A DNA stretch of 64,000 nucleotides from Anaerorhabdus sp036636695 (GTDB taxonomy: Bacteria > Bacillota_I > Bacilli_A > Erysipelotrichales > Erysipelotrichaceae): NCBI RefSeq assembly GCF_036636695.1, contig NZ_JAVWNW010000004.1; one strand, written 5' to 3'. This document shows, in pieces, positions 52,956 to 62,669 of the stretch. The position numbers were made by a program, and so were the translations under genes. Numbering within the stretch: position 1 is the stretch's first letter; every line of letters starts with the position of its first letter. Under the pieces are notes generated by a model that was not told where the DNA came from, searched no databases, and was given only the letters and a program-made list of their open reading frames with translations.

Positions 52956-54194
52956 ATGAAAAATAAAATTTGTATTTCAGTAATTGTACCAGTTTATAAT
53001 GTAGAAAAGTATTTGAAACAGTGTTTGAATAGCATTATTACACAGACGTTAAAGGATATTGAAATTATTTGTGTTAATGATGGGTCAACAGATGGTGGTC
53101 CTGCAATTTTACAGGAATATTCATTAAAAGATTCAAGAATAAAAGTAATAAATAAAGAAAATGCAGGTTTGGGAGCAGCTAGAAACACAGGATTTGATAA
53201 TTGTTCTGGAGAATATGTGATTTTTGTTGATAGTGATGACTTTATTGAAAAATCATTATGTGAAAAAATTTACACTATTGGAAAAATAAATTCAAGTGAT
53301 GTAATTTTCTTTGATGTTGGGTTATATTGGTCTTTATCTGAACCAATAACTGATTTCTTTGAAGATAATATGTACAATAATTTGACAAAACTTGAAACTT
53401 TTAATGTTAAAGATGTACCTCAAATTCAAGATAATCATTCTGTTTGGAGTAGAGCATATAGCAGAGATTTTTTATTAAGGAATAATTTAAGAAATCCTGA
53501 GCAAAGATTTGCTGAAGATATGCTATTTACATATATGACATCAGTTTATGCAGAAAAAATGAATGTAATAAACGAAAAGTTGTATTTCTATAGGCAAAAT
53601 AGGAAAGGTTCACTACTCGAAATAGAAAAATCTAATGATATATATAAACTAATGTACGTTTCTAGCATTAGAGATACAAAGGAATTTTTATTAAAAACTG
53701 ACTATTATTCTTTATTGAAAGAAAATTTTTTACAAACTAAAGTAAAATGGGCAGTGCCAAGACAAATAAATATTCAAACTAAAAAGGATTTTTACGAATT
53801 TTTTAATAACTTAAGAGAAATAATAGGGAACGATTGGGAGGTGCTAGAAGAAATTAACTTTAATAATCTAAATCCTGACACAAGTGAGTATATCAAATAT
53901 TTAAAGAATAATTCATATAGAAAGTTTTACTTATTGACAAAACTGAGAAGAATATTTTCAAAAAACTATTTATTCATAAATTTTAGGATTCCAAAGACCA
54001 TGTTAATTTTAAAAATTCCAAGGTTTCATTATTTCTGGAAGAAAGAAAACTCATGGACTAGAAGTGATTTACAGAAAATGAACGAGAAAACAGATAAACT
54101 AATAGTTTTATGTAATCAAATTGTGGAATTGAATGTGAAATTATCTGAACAAAATGAAATTCTTATTAACGAATTATCAAGAAAAAGTAGTTAA
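52956..54194 (+). CDS. GT2 family glycosyltransferase
   Basis: A 412-aa GT2 enzyme with CISVIVPVYNVEKYLKQCLN, IICVNDGSTDGG, ENAGLGAARNTGF and VIFVDSDDFIEKS. The C-terminal 60 residues hold a coiled coil (EKTDKLIVLCNQIVELNVKL) that may tether it to partner proteins. It is the sister of the gene upstream, with donor and acceptor unknown. The GGAG ribosome site is clear. Confidence 0.85.
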   Translation: MKNKICISVIVPVYNVEKYLKQCLNSIITQTLKDIEIICVNDGSTDGGPAILQEYSLKDSRIKVINKENAGLGAARNTGFDNCSGEYVIFVDSDDFIEKSLCEKIYTIGKINSSDVIFFDVGLYWSLSEPITDFFEDNMYNNLTKLETFNVKDVPQIQDNHSVWSRAYSRDFLLRNNLRNPEQRFAEDMLFTYMTSVYAEKMNVINEKLYFYRQNRKGSLLEIEKSNDIYKLMYVSSIRDTKEFLLKTDYYSLLKENFLQTKVKWAVPRQINIQTKKDFYEFFNNLREIIGNDWEVLEEINFNNLNPDTSEYIKYLKNNSYRKFYLLTKLRRIFSKNYLFINFRIPKTMLILKIPRFHYFWKKENSWTRSDLQKMNEKTDKLIVLCNQIVELNVKLSEQNEILINELSRKSS

Positions 54195-54277
54195 ATATGA
54201 ATTTTAAATTGAATTGTTCTGTTTGAAGACAATTGGAGAGGAGATAGATACAGATAGTAATATTTGTTTCTAAGTAT

Positions 54278-56218
54278 GTGTATATGAATAATGAATATTG
54301 TATTTTTGTTCAATGTAATGAGAAGGATGCAAGAAATAGTGAATTGAAGTCCTTTAGTTATGTTAAAAACCTTGATAATGAAATAGAAATCGATGGTATA
54401 GAACATTCGCTAGACACTAATTTAATATATAGAAAAAGAATGGAAAAGGAATTTTTTACTCAGTATTATGTTTGGAAGAATATTAATTTATCTAGTTATG
54501 GGTTTATGGATTCTTCTAAGTTAATTTCCTTCTCAACTGAAAAATATTTAGTAAATGATGATGGATGGATTTGGTTCTACTTTTTTGATGAAGAATGTGA
54601 AAATAAATTGATGTTAAATGATAGCAAAATTAGATCTATTATTGATAAAACTGATTTTATTATTATTGAACCTGTAAATCTAAAATATAATAGTGTATAT
54701 GATTATTATTTAAAAGCAAGTCCTTTACATCTGATGAGTGATATAGACTGTCTTAAAAAAGTAGTTGAAAATTTATATCCAAAGGATGAATATTTATTAG
54801 ATGAATATTTAAAGGGAAAGATTTATTATTCTGATCCACTATTTGTAGCGAGTAAAAAAATCTTTAATGAATACTGTGAGTGGATTTTTAGTATTATTTT
54901 AAGATTGGAAGAAGAATTAGATTTATTGATAAGAAGTAAAGAAGGATTAGAATCTATTCATGATTTGTGTATGATTTTATTTGGAGTTTATTGTTGCAAA
55001 ATATTGAAAAGTAAAAAAAATATATCTATTAATCAACGTGCGTTTATAGAATTTAATCAACAAGCTGAAGAATTGAAGCCAGTATTCTCAGAAAATTTTT
55101 CAACAATTTTATTAACTTCAAGCGATTATTATGTTCCTTATTGTGCAACGACAATAAAGTCTATTCTTTGCCACATTAATCCTAAAACAAATTATGATTT
55201 AATTATTTTACAACAAGATATCTCAAGAAACAATATGGAGAAACTTGATTTATTAGTTTCTCAGTATGAGAATGTTAGCTTGCGATTCTATGATCCAAGA
55301 AGAAAGTTGTTAAATTATCCAGGTTTCGATAGAATTTGTTTAGATTTTGGAGTAACTAGATTTCCTCCAATTCTTGCATATAGGGCATTCATACCATATT
55401 TGTTTCCTAATTATGAAAAAATGCTATGGCTAGATTGTGATTTAGTTGTGGAAAGTGATATTAGTGAGTTATACAAAATTGATATGAATAACAAAATACT
55501 CGGATTTGTTCATGATATTGTTATTTGTGCTTTTGCAAATGGTTCTGATCCTAGTTACCAAAAATACTATAGAGACTCTCCAATAATGAAAGATATATAT
55601 CTCTATGGTAACGCGGGTGTTGTGCTTTTAGATTTAGAAAAATTTAGAAATATGCTTTCTTTAGATGAGTTTATAAAAAGGAGCGGTGAATATAAGCACA
55701 TGATTCCTGAACAAGATACTATAAATTGTATCTTTGAAGGTCACACATATTTCATTGATAGAAGATGGAATATTATTACTTTTGCAAGTGGTCCTGAGTG
55801 GGCACAAAGATTCGTACCTTATGAACCTTACCAAGAATATTTAGAAGCGAAAAAAAATCCATTTATTGTTCATTATGTTGGACCTGAAAAACCATGGAAC
55901 AATGCAGAAGCAAATATGGGATGTAGATTTTGGTATTACGCTCAAATGACAGAATTTTATAATATAATTCTTCAAAGACAAATAGAGGCCATAGTTAAGA
56001 AAGAATTAAATCAAATAAAAAATACACTTGAAATTATTGAACCATTTGCAAAGAGTAAAGATCCTAATAGGTCAAAGCTTAGAAAATTCATCGATTTTAT
56101 TTGTCCGTATGGAAGTATGAGAAGGAGTATTGTCAAAAAAATAATTCCTAAAACTGGCTCTTTAACGTGGATGAAAATGAGAAAAATTTACTGGAAACTA
56201 ATTGGAAAGAATGAGTGA
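54278..56218 (+). CDS. DUF4422-like/GT8 fusion glycosyltransferase
   Basis: A 646-aa two-domain protein. Residues 1-250 look like a diverged DUF4422 domain (TQYYVWKNINLSSYGFMDSSKL; CEWIFSIILRLEEELD). Residues 270-560 are a GT8 transferase: FSTILLTSSDYYVPYCATTIKSIL, metal site WLDCDLVV, GNAGVVLLDLEKFR and HYVGPEKPWN. The annotated GTG start has no ribosome site. The open frame goes back to ATA codons (54248, 54254) right after GGAGAGGAG, and the added residues (IVIFVSKYV) fit the DUF4422 N-terminus, so the true start may be a non-AUG codon. Confidence 0.75.
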   Translation: MYMNNEYCIFVQCNEKDARNSELKSFSYVKNLDNEIEIDGIEHSLDTNLIYRKRMEKEFFTQYYVWKNINLSSYGFMDSSKLISFSTEKYLVNDDGWIWFYFFDEECENKLMLNDSKIRSIIDKTDFIIIEPVNLKYNSVYDYYLKASPLHLMSDIDCLKKVVENLYPKDEYLLDEYLKGKIYYSDPLFVASKKIFNEYCEWIFSIILRLEEELDLLIRSKEGLESIHDLCMILFGVYCCKILKSKKNISINQRAFIEFNQQAEELKPVFSENFSTILLTSSDYYVPYCATTIKSILCHINPKTNYDLIILQQDISRNNMEKLDLLVSQYENVSLRFYDPRRKLLNYPGFDRICLDFGVTRFPPILAYRAFIPYLFPNYEKMLWLDCDLVVESDISELYKIDMNNKILGFVHDIVICAFANGSDPSYQKYYRDSPIMKDIYLYGNAGVVLLDLEKFRNMLSLDEFIKRSGEYKHMIPEQDTINCIFEGHTYFIDRRWNIITFASGPEWAQRFVPYEPYQEYLEAKKNPFIVHYVGPEKPWNNAEANMGCRFWYYAQMTEFYNIILQRQIEAIVKKELNQIKNTLEIIEPFAKSKDPNRSKLRKFIDFICPYGSMRRSIVKKIIPKTGSLTWMKMRKIYWKLIGKNE

Positions 56219-56298
56219 AAATTTAAAGTTAATGATAGTATTTTAAAAGAAAGAAAGGAAGTTTCATGTTCTAAATTGCATGAAATTAGTATATAACA

Positions 56299-57078
56299 AT
56301 GAAAGTAGTAATTTTGGCAGGAGGATTTGGTACAAGAATATCTGAAGAAAGTCAATTTAAGCCTAAGCCGATGATTGAATTAGGGGAAATGCCTATTTTG
56401 TGGCATATAATGAAAACTTATTCTGCTTTTGGCTATAATGATTTTATTATTTGTGCTGGGTATAAGCAAAACGTAATTAAACAATATTTTAGTGAGTATT
56501 ATCTTTATGCTTCAGATGTGACTTTTGATTATTCAGCTAATGGAGACATGAGAGTTCATTACAATAGTTGTGAACCTTGGAATGTCACTATTGTTGATAC
56601 TGGACTTAATACTATGACAGGTGGACGAGTTAAGAGAGTTAAAAATTATATTGGAAATGAACCTTTTTTACTAACATACGGTGATGGAGTTGCAGATGTT
56701 GATATCAAAAAAACAGTTGAATTTCATGAAAAACATAAAAAAATGGTAACTATGAGTGCTTATAATGCTGGTCAAAGATTTGGAGTCTTAGATATTGATC
56801 CTGATGGAAAAATTAATGAATTTAGAGAAAAAACAACTGGTGATGGAAATTTAATTAATATAGGATATATGGTTTGTAATTCAGAATTTCTTGATTATAT
56901 CGCTGATGATAACACCGTTTTGGAAAAAGAACCACTTGAAACAATGGCTAAAATGGGTGAGTTAATGGCATATAAACATGAAGGTTTTTGGCAATGTATG
57001 GATACAATTCGAGAAAAAGAGAAACTAGAGGAGTTGTGGGAATCAGGTAAAGCTCCATGGAAAGTGTGGGAAAAATAA
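56299..57078 (+). CDS. rfbF: Glucose-1-phosphate cytidylyltransferase
   Basis: Makes CDP-glucose from CTP and glucose-1-phosphate. KVVILAGGFGTRISEESQFKPKPMIELGEMPILWHIM holds the nucleotidyltransferase signature and is diagnostic of RfbF; LTYGDGVADVD carries the metal Asp, and the C-terminal WQCMDTIREKEKLEELW is typical. At 259 aa it is of normal length. The ATG has no strong ribosome site. It overlaps the dehydratase start by one base. Confidence 0.93.
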   Translation: MKVVILAGGFGTRISEESQFKPKPMIELGEMPILWHIMKTYSAFGYNDFIICAGYKQNVIKQYFSEYYLYASDVTFDYSANGDMRVHYNSCEPWNVTIVDTGLNTMTGGRVKRVKNYIGNEPFLLTYGDGVADVDIKKTVEFHEKHKKMVTMSAYNAGQRFGVLDIDPDGKINEFREKTTGDGNLINIGYMVCNSEFLDYIADDNTVLEKEPLETMAKMGELMAYKHEGFWQCMDTIREKEKLEELWESGKAPWKVWEK

Positions 57079-58139
57079 TGAATCTAGGTTTTTATAAAAA
57101 TAAGAAGGTATTAATAACTGGGCACACTGGGTTTAAAGGAACTTGGATGTGCAAGGTTTTAATAAATGCTGGTGCTAAAGTAACTGGATATAGTTTAGAG
57201 CCTCCAACAAATCCAAATTTATTTGAGTTGTCAAAAACTGAGAACGATATGAAAAGTGTTATTGGAGATATTAGAGACTTTGAAAAATTGAAGAGTGTGT
57301 TTGATGAAGTACAACCAGAGATAGTTATACATTTAGCAGCTCAACCAATTGTAAGAGATAGCTATAGAGATCCAAGATATACTTATGAAACTAATGTAAT
57401 GGGCACTGTCAATATATTAGAATGTATTCGTTTAGTGAATTGTGTAAAAAGTTTTTTAAATGTAACAACAGATAAAGTTTATCGGAATAATGAATGGGTT
57501 TGGGGTTATAGAGAAAATGAGCAATTAGATGGATTTGATCCTTATTCAAATAGTAAGAGTTGTTCGGAGTTAGTTACACATAGCTACAAAAATAGTTTTT
57601 TTGAGAATAGTAATTTGCCAATTTCAACTGCAAGAGCAGGAAATGTAATTGGTGGAGGTGATTTTGCAAATGATAGAATTATTCCAGATGCTGTAAGAGC
57701 GGTGGCTATTAATAAAGAAATCATTGTAAGAAATCCTTATTCAACAAGACCATACCAACATGTTTTAGAACCTATCTTTGCATACTTAATGATTTGTGAG
57801 CGTCAATATAACAACCAAGATTTAGCTGGTTATTATAATGTTGGACCAGATGATTGTGATTGTGTAACTACAGGAGAGTTAATCAACATTTTTTGCGAGT
57901 CCTGGGGTAACGGAGCATCATGGAAAAATATCGCTGAAGCAAATGCACCACATGAAGCAAACTTCTTAAAATTAGATTGTACAAAATTAAAGATAACTTT
58001 TGATTGGAAACCTAAATGGCATATCGTAGATGCTGTTGAGAAAACTGTTGAGTGGAGTAAAACATGGATTAATAATGGGGATGTTTCAAAAATCATGGAT
58101 AAGCAAATCATGGAATATATGAGGGATAAAGATGAGTAG
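57078..58139 (+). CDS. rfbG: CDP-glucose 4,6-dehydratase
   Basis: NAD-dependent extended short-chain dehydrogenase that makes CDP-4-keto-6-deoxyglucose. KVLITGHTGFKGTWM is the NAD-binding turn; HLAAQPIVRDSY, TTDKVYRN and the catalytic pair YSNSKSCSE follow; RPYQHVLEP is typical of RfbG. It is 353 aa, of normal length. The ATG at 57078 overlaps the rfbF stop (TAATG). Confidence 0.93.
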   Translation: MNLGFYKNKKVLITGHTGFKGTWMCKVLINAGAKVTGYSLEPPTNPNLFELSKTENDMKSVIGDIRDFEKLKSVFDEVQPEIVIHLAAQPIVRDSYRDPRYTYETNVMGTVNILECIRLVNCVKSFLNVTTDKVYRNNEWVWGYRENEQLDGFDPYSNSKSCSELVTHSYKNSFFENSNLPISTARAGNVIGGGDFANDRIIPDAVRAVAINKEIIVRNPYSTRPYQHVLEPIFAYLMICERQYNNQDLAGYYNVGPDDCDCVTTGELINIFCESWGNGASWKNIAEANAPHEANFLKLDCTKLKITFDWKPKWHIVDAVEKTVEWSKTWINNGDVSKIMDKQIMEYMRDKDE

Positions 58140-59025
58140 AGTTATAGTTACTGGTGCGAATGGTTTTATTGGTAGAAACTTAATAAAATTATTATTGAGT
58201 AAAGATGTTGAAGTGATTTCAATTGATATTAATCATGATAATTCAATGTTTATAAGTGATGAAAGAGTTATTAAACTTAGTTCAAATATGAATGATTTAG
58301 ATTCATTATATGAAGAAATAGGTGAAGGTGGATTTGATTGTTTTTATCACTTTGCGTGGCAAGGCACTACTGGTGTTGCAAGATCAGATTATAGTATGCA
58401 GATGAATAATGTTAAGTTAACATGTGATGCTGCCTTATTATCTAAGAAATTAAACTGCAAAAAGTTTGTAACAACTGGAACAATTACTGAGAAGATTGCT
58501 GAAAATTCACTTAGATGTAAGTATAATTCAGAAAATCTAGTTTATGGATTATCAAAGCTATATGCACATCAATTACTAGAAATAGTATCTCAAAAAAATG
58601 AGATTAACTATGTTTGGGCAAAACTATCAAATATTTATGGTGGTGATAATAAAAATGGGAATCTAATATCTTATACATTGAGTCAATTTAAAGAAAATAA
58701 AATTCCTGAATATGGTCCTTGTGAACAACCTTATGATTTTATGTATATTGATGATGTAGTAAATTTATTATTCTTGATTGGATTTAAAAACACGAATAAT
58801 AATGAATATTTCTTAGGAAGTGGAAATCCTAGAAAACTAAAAGAATATTTAGAAATAGTTTCTAATATATTCAATAAAGAAATAGCAATTGGAAAAAAAG
58901 AAGATGACGGTGTTAAATATGATATTGAATGGTTTAACATAGGTGATTTAGCGGAATTTGACTATGAAAATATAAAATCATTTGAACAAGCAATAACCGA
59001 TATAAAAAATGAGGTAGATAAATGA
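58132..59025 (+). CDS. NAD(P)-dependent epimerase/reductase of CDP-sugar branch
   Basis: A 297-aa extended SDR. The nucleotide-binding turn is VTGANGFIGRNL; YGLSKLYAHQLLE gives the active-site Tyr-Lys; YDFMYIDDVVNLLFL is the substrate region. In the Salmonella and Yersinia CDP-sugar pathways an enzyme of this type reduces the 4-keto group. It overlaps the dehydratase gene and the epimerase gene, so it should finish the same sugar, a CDP-6-deoxyhexose. Exact configuration cannot be told. Confidence 0.75.
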   Translation: MSRVIVTGANGFIGRNLIKLLLSKDVEVISIDINHDNSMFISDERVIKLSSNMNDLDSLYEEIGEGGFDCFYHFAWQGTTGVARSDYSMQMNNVKLTCDAALLSKKLNCKKFVTTGTITEKIAENSLRCKYNSENLVYGLSKLYAHQLLEIVSQKNEINYVWAKLSNIYGGDNKNGNLISYTLSQFKENKIPEYGPCEQPYDFMYIDDVVNLLFLIGFKNTNNNEYFLGSGNPRKLKEYLEIVSNIFNKEIAIGKKEDDGVKYDIEWFNIGDLAEFDYENIKSFEQAITDIKNEVDK

Positions 59026-59594
59026 ATACAAAGTGGGAGTTTGCAGAAACAAAAATTAAGGGGCTATATGAAATTACACCTTTCAGCTCAGATGATATTA
59101 GAGGTAATTTTACTAAAGACTATTCAAAGGATGCATTTTTAAATAATGGAATTACGCATAGTCTTGAAGAAACATTTTATACTAGATCATTTAAAGGAGT
59201 AATAAGAGCTATTCATTTTCAAAGAGTTCATCAACAACCTAAACTTGTTAGATGTATATATGGGCACGTTTATGATGTAGTAGTAGATTTAAGAAAAGAT
59301 AGTCCTACTTTTAAGCAGTGGATAGGATTTGATTTAACTGGGGAAAATAGCAGAGAAATTCTTGTGCCTGCTGGTTGCGGACATGGTTATCTAGTTTTAG
59401 AGGATTCTGTTGTTTCTTATAAATGTTCTGAAAAATTTTATGGCGAATATGATGATGGAATTATGTGGAATGACAAAGAAATTAATATAGATTGGCCATT
59501 GAATGAAATTGGAGGCATTGAGAATTTAATCATTGCTGAGAAGGATTTAAAATTACAAGCATTTATAGATTTTTTAGGAAAGGAAGGCGGTTAA
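59022..59594 (+). CDS. RmlC-like 3,5-epimerase
   Basis: Cupin-fold epimerase of the dTDP-4-dehydrorhamnose 3,5-epimerase family, 190 aa. It keeps GNFTKDYSKDAF, RSFKGVIRAIHFQ (catalytic His), DVVVDLRKDSPTF, VPAGCGHGYLVLED and the Tyr in SYKCSEKFYGE. Its neighbours act on CDP-sugars, so its substrate is probably CDP-4-keto-6-deoxyglucose rather than the dTDP form. It overlaps the reductase by 4 bp. Confidence 0.85.
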   Translation: MNTKWEFAETKIKGLYEITPFSSDDIRGNFTKDYSKDAFLNNGITHSLEETFYTRSFKGVIRAIHFQRVHQQPKLVRCIYGHVYDVVVDLRKDSPTFKQWIGFDLTGENSREILVPAGCGHGYLVLEDSVVSYKCSEKFYGEYDDGIMWNDKEINIDWPLNEIGGIENLIIAEKDLKLQAFIDFLGKEGG

Positions 59595-59595
59595 A

Positions 59596-61077
59596 ACGAA
59601 GAAACGAATAATATATTTTTTGATTATTGTTTTGTTTTTATCAGGATGTGCAAAAGAAATTAGTTTTTTTGAAACTGGCGAAGCCGTGGAAATAAATTTT
59701 AATGGAGCTAAACTCTTTATTACTGCTGATGAAAACGATTATTATTTACCAAAAGTTAGTTCATTGACACCAAATTATATTGAAGTAGATGCGCCGAAAA
59801 ATATTGAAGTATATATTAATGGACAATTATTTGGTGAAGAAACTAGTGAATTATTAATTAATGAAATTTCTAATGATTCAAAAATTGAAATTGAAATGAA
59901 AGACACTAAAACAAATACATCAATAACGAAAGAAGTGCAAACCTATCCAAGTTGGGCACCAAAGTTCATAGTTGAAAATATGGATGAAGAGAATATTATA
60001 GACGGTTATTTCTATTTTACTATAGATAAATGGTTATTAAAAGTAGATGCAAATGGGAGAATAGTGTTTAGTTGGTTTTTAAACGAATATGTTTTAAACT
60101 TTAATCGCTTTGAAATCGATAATAAAGTATTCTATTCATACAATCAAAAGAACTATGACAAAGGAAATGTATTAAGCGGTGTAGGATACGTCCCATCAAT
60201 GAATGTTGTATTAGATGAAAATTGGAGAATTATTGATATAGTTGAACTTATGAAGAATAGTGAAACAATAAAGTATGATACTCCTTTAGATAGTCATGAG
60301 TTTATTGTTTTGGGAGAAAACCATTATTTAATGCTGGGGTATTACGGAGAAACGGTTTTTAATATTCCGTCAGACATCGATCATTCTGAATTTGGTGTAA
60401 GAGTTTGTGCTAATGTTATTCAAGAGGTGAAGAATGGCGAGTTAGTTTGGGAATGGAATAGTACAAATTATCCTGAATTATATGGAATGACTTTAAAACC
60501 ATTTGCTGATTATTATAACTTAAATTATCAATGGGATGATTATATTCATATGAATTCTATAGATGTTGATAATGATGGAAATTATATTTTGTCTATGAGA
60601 AGTTTAAGTTCAATTGTTAAAATAGATTCAACTTCTGGTGAAATTCTTTGGATTTTGGGTGGTAAGGGAGATCAATTTAATCTCACTAATCATCAAAAAC
60701 TAAGCATGCAACATTATGCTAGAAGAACAAAAGATGGTTCTATAACTGTCTTTGATAATGGCACTGATTTGAAAGCAATTGAAGACGAAACATTTTCTTA
60801 TGGTCAAACTAGAATAGCAGAGTATTATTTAGATGAAGAACAGAAGAAGTTGATTTCATTTAATGAGTATAAAATTGATCAACAATATTCGCAAATAATG
60901 GGGAATGCAGATAAGCTATCTCAAGATATTTTTGTAATTGGTTGGGGTGGAAGAACGACACAAAGTCCTTTACTTTCTGTAATTGATTTTAAAAATAAGA
61001 AACCTATATTTAATATTGTTTATCCAAAAATAACCTTTGAAAGTGATACATACAGAGCATTATTTTATAAAGAGTAA
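59596..61077 (+). CDS. Arylsulfotransferase (ASST)-family lipoprotein
   Basis: Six-bladed propeller of the ASST family with an N-terminal small beta domain (residues about 25-120). Hallmarks: DDYIHMNSIDVDNDGNYILS, SGEILWILGG, MQHYARR (the His likely to carry the sulfo group in active enzymes), ITVFDNG. The signal peptide KKRIIYFLIIVLFLSGC has a lipobox, so it is anchored outside. No ATG starts it: ACG at 59596, 5 nt after AGGAAGGCGG, gives a complete signal peptide; the nearest usual codon, TTG 59620, would cut it. It may sulfate or bind the surface polysaccharide. Confidence 0.72.
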   Translation, partial: TKKRIIYFLIIVLFLSGCAKEISFFETGEAVEINFNGAKLFITADENDYYLPKVSSLTPNYIEVDAPKNIEVYINGQLFGEETSELLINEISNDSKIEIEMKDTKTNTSITKEVQTYPSWAPKFIVENMDEENIIDGYFYFTIDKWLLKVDANGRIVFSWFLNEYVLNFNRFEIDNKVFYSYNQKNYDKGNVLSGVGYVPSMNVVLDENWRIIDIVELMKNSETIKYDTPLDSHEFIVLGENHYLMLGYYGETVFNIPSDIDHSEFGVRVCANVIQEVKNGELVWEWNSTNYPELYGMTLKPFADYYNLNYQWDDYIHMNSIDVDNDGNYILSMRSLSSIVKIDSTSGEILWILGGKGDQFNLTNHQKLSMQHYARRTKDGSITVFDNGTDLKAIEDETFSYGQTRIAEYYLDEEQKKLISFNEYKIDQQYSQIMGNADKLSQDIFVIGWGGRTTQSPLLSVIDFKNKKPIFNIVYPKITFESDTYRALFYKE

Positions 61078-61135
61078 TACAATAAAAAAGGAGATATTAT
61101 AATCAAAGTTACTTCATGATTAGAGGTGTTAATAA

Positions 61136-62302
61136 ATGAGAGAATTATTGATAATTGGATGTGGATTAACTGGAACAGTTATTGCAAATCATTTTGCTAA
61201 AAAAGGGTACAATGTAACTATTTGGGAAAAGAGAAATCATATTGGTGGAAATATGTATGATTTTGTCGATAAGAATGGTATTTTAGTTCATAAATATGGA
61301 CCACATGTTTTTCATACTAATAAAAAAGAGTTATTTGATTTTATGAACAATATAACAAACTGGAACGAGTTTAGAATAAAATGTTCCGTAAATATGTTAA
61401 ATAAAATAACTCCATCACCCTTTAATTTTCAGACAATAGATGATTATTATTCAAAAGAAAAAGCTAAACTACTAAAAAGTGAATTATTATTTATGTATCC
61501 CAATAGAGAAAAAGTAACAATTTTGGAATTATTAGAATCTAAAAACACTTTGATAAAAGAATATGCTGATTTTCTATTTGATAATGATTATAGTTTATAT
61601 ACTGCGAAACAATGGGGAATTTCACCTAAAGAAATTGATCCTAGTGTTTTACGAAGAGTGCCAGTTCTATTGTCTTATAAAGATGGTTACTTTGATGATG
61701 AATATCAAATGATTCCAAAGAATGGATATGTGGAGATTTTTGATAAACTTTTAAATCATCCTAACATAAAGGTTGAATTGGAAAAAAATGCATTGGACTA
61801 TATTAAAATAGTTAATAATGAAATTCAAATTAATGGAAAAATCAGTGATAAAATTCTAGTATATACTGGTCCAGTAGATGAATTGTTAGATTTTAAGTAT
61901 GGAGTTTTACCATATAGATCATTAAAGTTTGAGTGGATTACAGAACATGTAGATATATTTCAAAAAACTCCTTTAGTGGCATATCCAGCAGATGTAGAGT
62001 TTACAAGAATTACGGAATATAAGCATTTTACTCAAAAAGCTCCGAAAAATTTTACTTCTTTAGCATATGAGTATCCTGTTTTATATGATTATAAAGTATA
62101 CAATTCAGAACCGTATTATCCAATCTTAACTGAAGAGAGTAATAAAATGTATTTGAAATATAAGAATGCATTGAATAGTATACCTAATTTATTCCTTGCT
62201 GGTAGACTTTCTGATTTTAAGTATTACAACATGGATCAAACACTTGAAAGAGCTTTGAAAATTTGTTCTATGATTGAAAAATCTTGCGTTATTAAGACTT
62301 AG
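61136..62302 (+). CDS. glf: UDP-galactopyranose mutase
   Basis: FAD enzyme converting UDP-galactopyranose to UDP-galactofuranose. LLIIGCGLTGTVIANHFAKKG is the dinucleotide-binding start; EKRNHIGGNMYDF and HKYGPHVFHT are strict family signatures, and the C-terminal LFLAGRLSDFKYYNMDQTLERAL is also diagnostic. It is 388 aa, of normal length. It supplies the GlfT2-like transferases upstream. GAGGTG precedes the ATG. Confidence 0.95.
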   Translation: MRELLIIGCGLTGTVIANHFAKKGYNVTIWEKRNHIGGNMYDFVDKNGILVHKYGPHVFHTNKKELFDFMNNITNWNEFRIKCSVNMLNKITPSPFNFQTIDDYYSKEKAKLLKSELLFMYPNREKVTILELLESKNTLIKEYADFLFDNDYSLYTAKQWGISPKEIDPSVLRRVPVLLSYKDGYFDDEYQMIPKNGYVEIFDKLLNHPNIKVELEKNALDYIKIVNNEIQINGKISDKILVYTGPVDELLDFKYGVLPYRSLKFEWITEHVDIFQKTPLVAYPADVEFTRITEYKHFTQKAPKNFTSLAYEYPVLYDYKVYNSEPYYPILTEESNKMYLKYKNALNSIPNLFLAGRLSDFKYYNMDQTLERALKICSMIEKSCVIKT

Positions 62303-62669
62303 AAAAATTAATTAGTTGTGTAATTATCCATCGAACGTAGAATGTAACCAAGCGATTACAGAGATAATAGATAATCAATATATTTCAGAAAAAGTCAAAA
62401 ATATCTTTGCAAGCATAGCGAAAAATCCTTAAATTTATTATAATTCAAGGAGAAAAATATATGAAATTCAGAAAAGTAAAACTAATTTAAAATAATACGC
62501 GAAAAACAATTGAAAACTATTTATAAAGTAAAAAATAAGATTACCCAAATTGTTGTAAGTAAAAATCCGCACTTTATAACAAGGCCTTTAAACTTTCATG
62601 TGGTCGAAGTGAAATCAAAAAGCAAAATCATAAAAAATGGTTTTGTTTTTTTTGTGAACACCAAATAGA
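62303..62669. other. Gene-free stretch with a terminator
   Basis: No gene longer than a few codons is visible. A start-like remnant (AAGGAG, ATG 62461, stop after nine codons) looks like the beginning of a lost gene. AAAATCAT/ATGGTTTT plus TTTTTTTT at about 62624-62656 is a terminator-like hairpin, bordering the transposase remnant. Confidence 0.5.
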
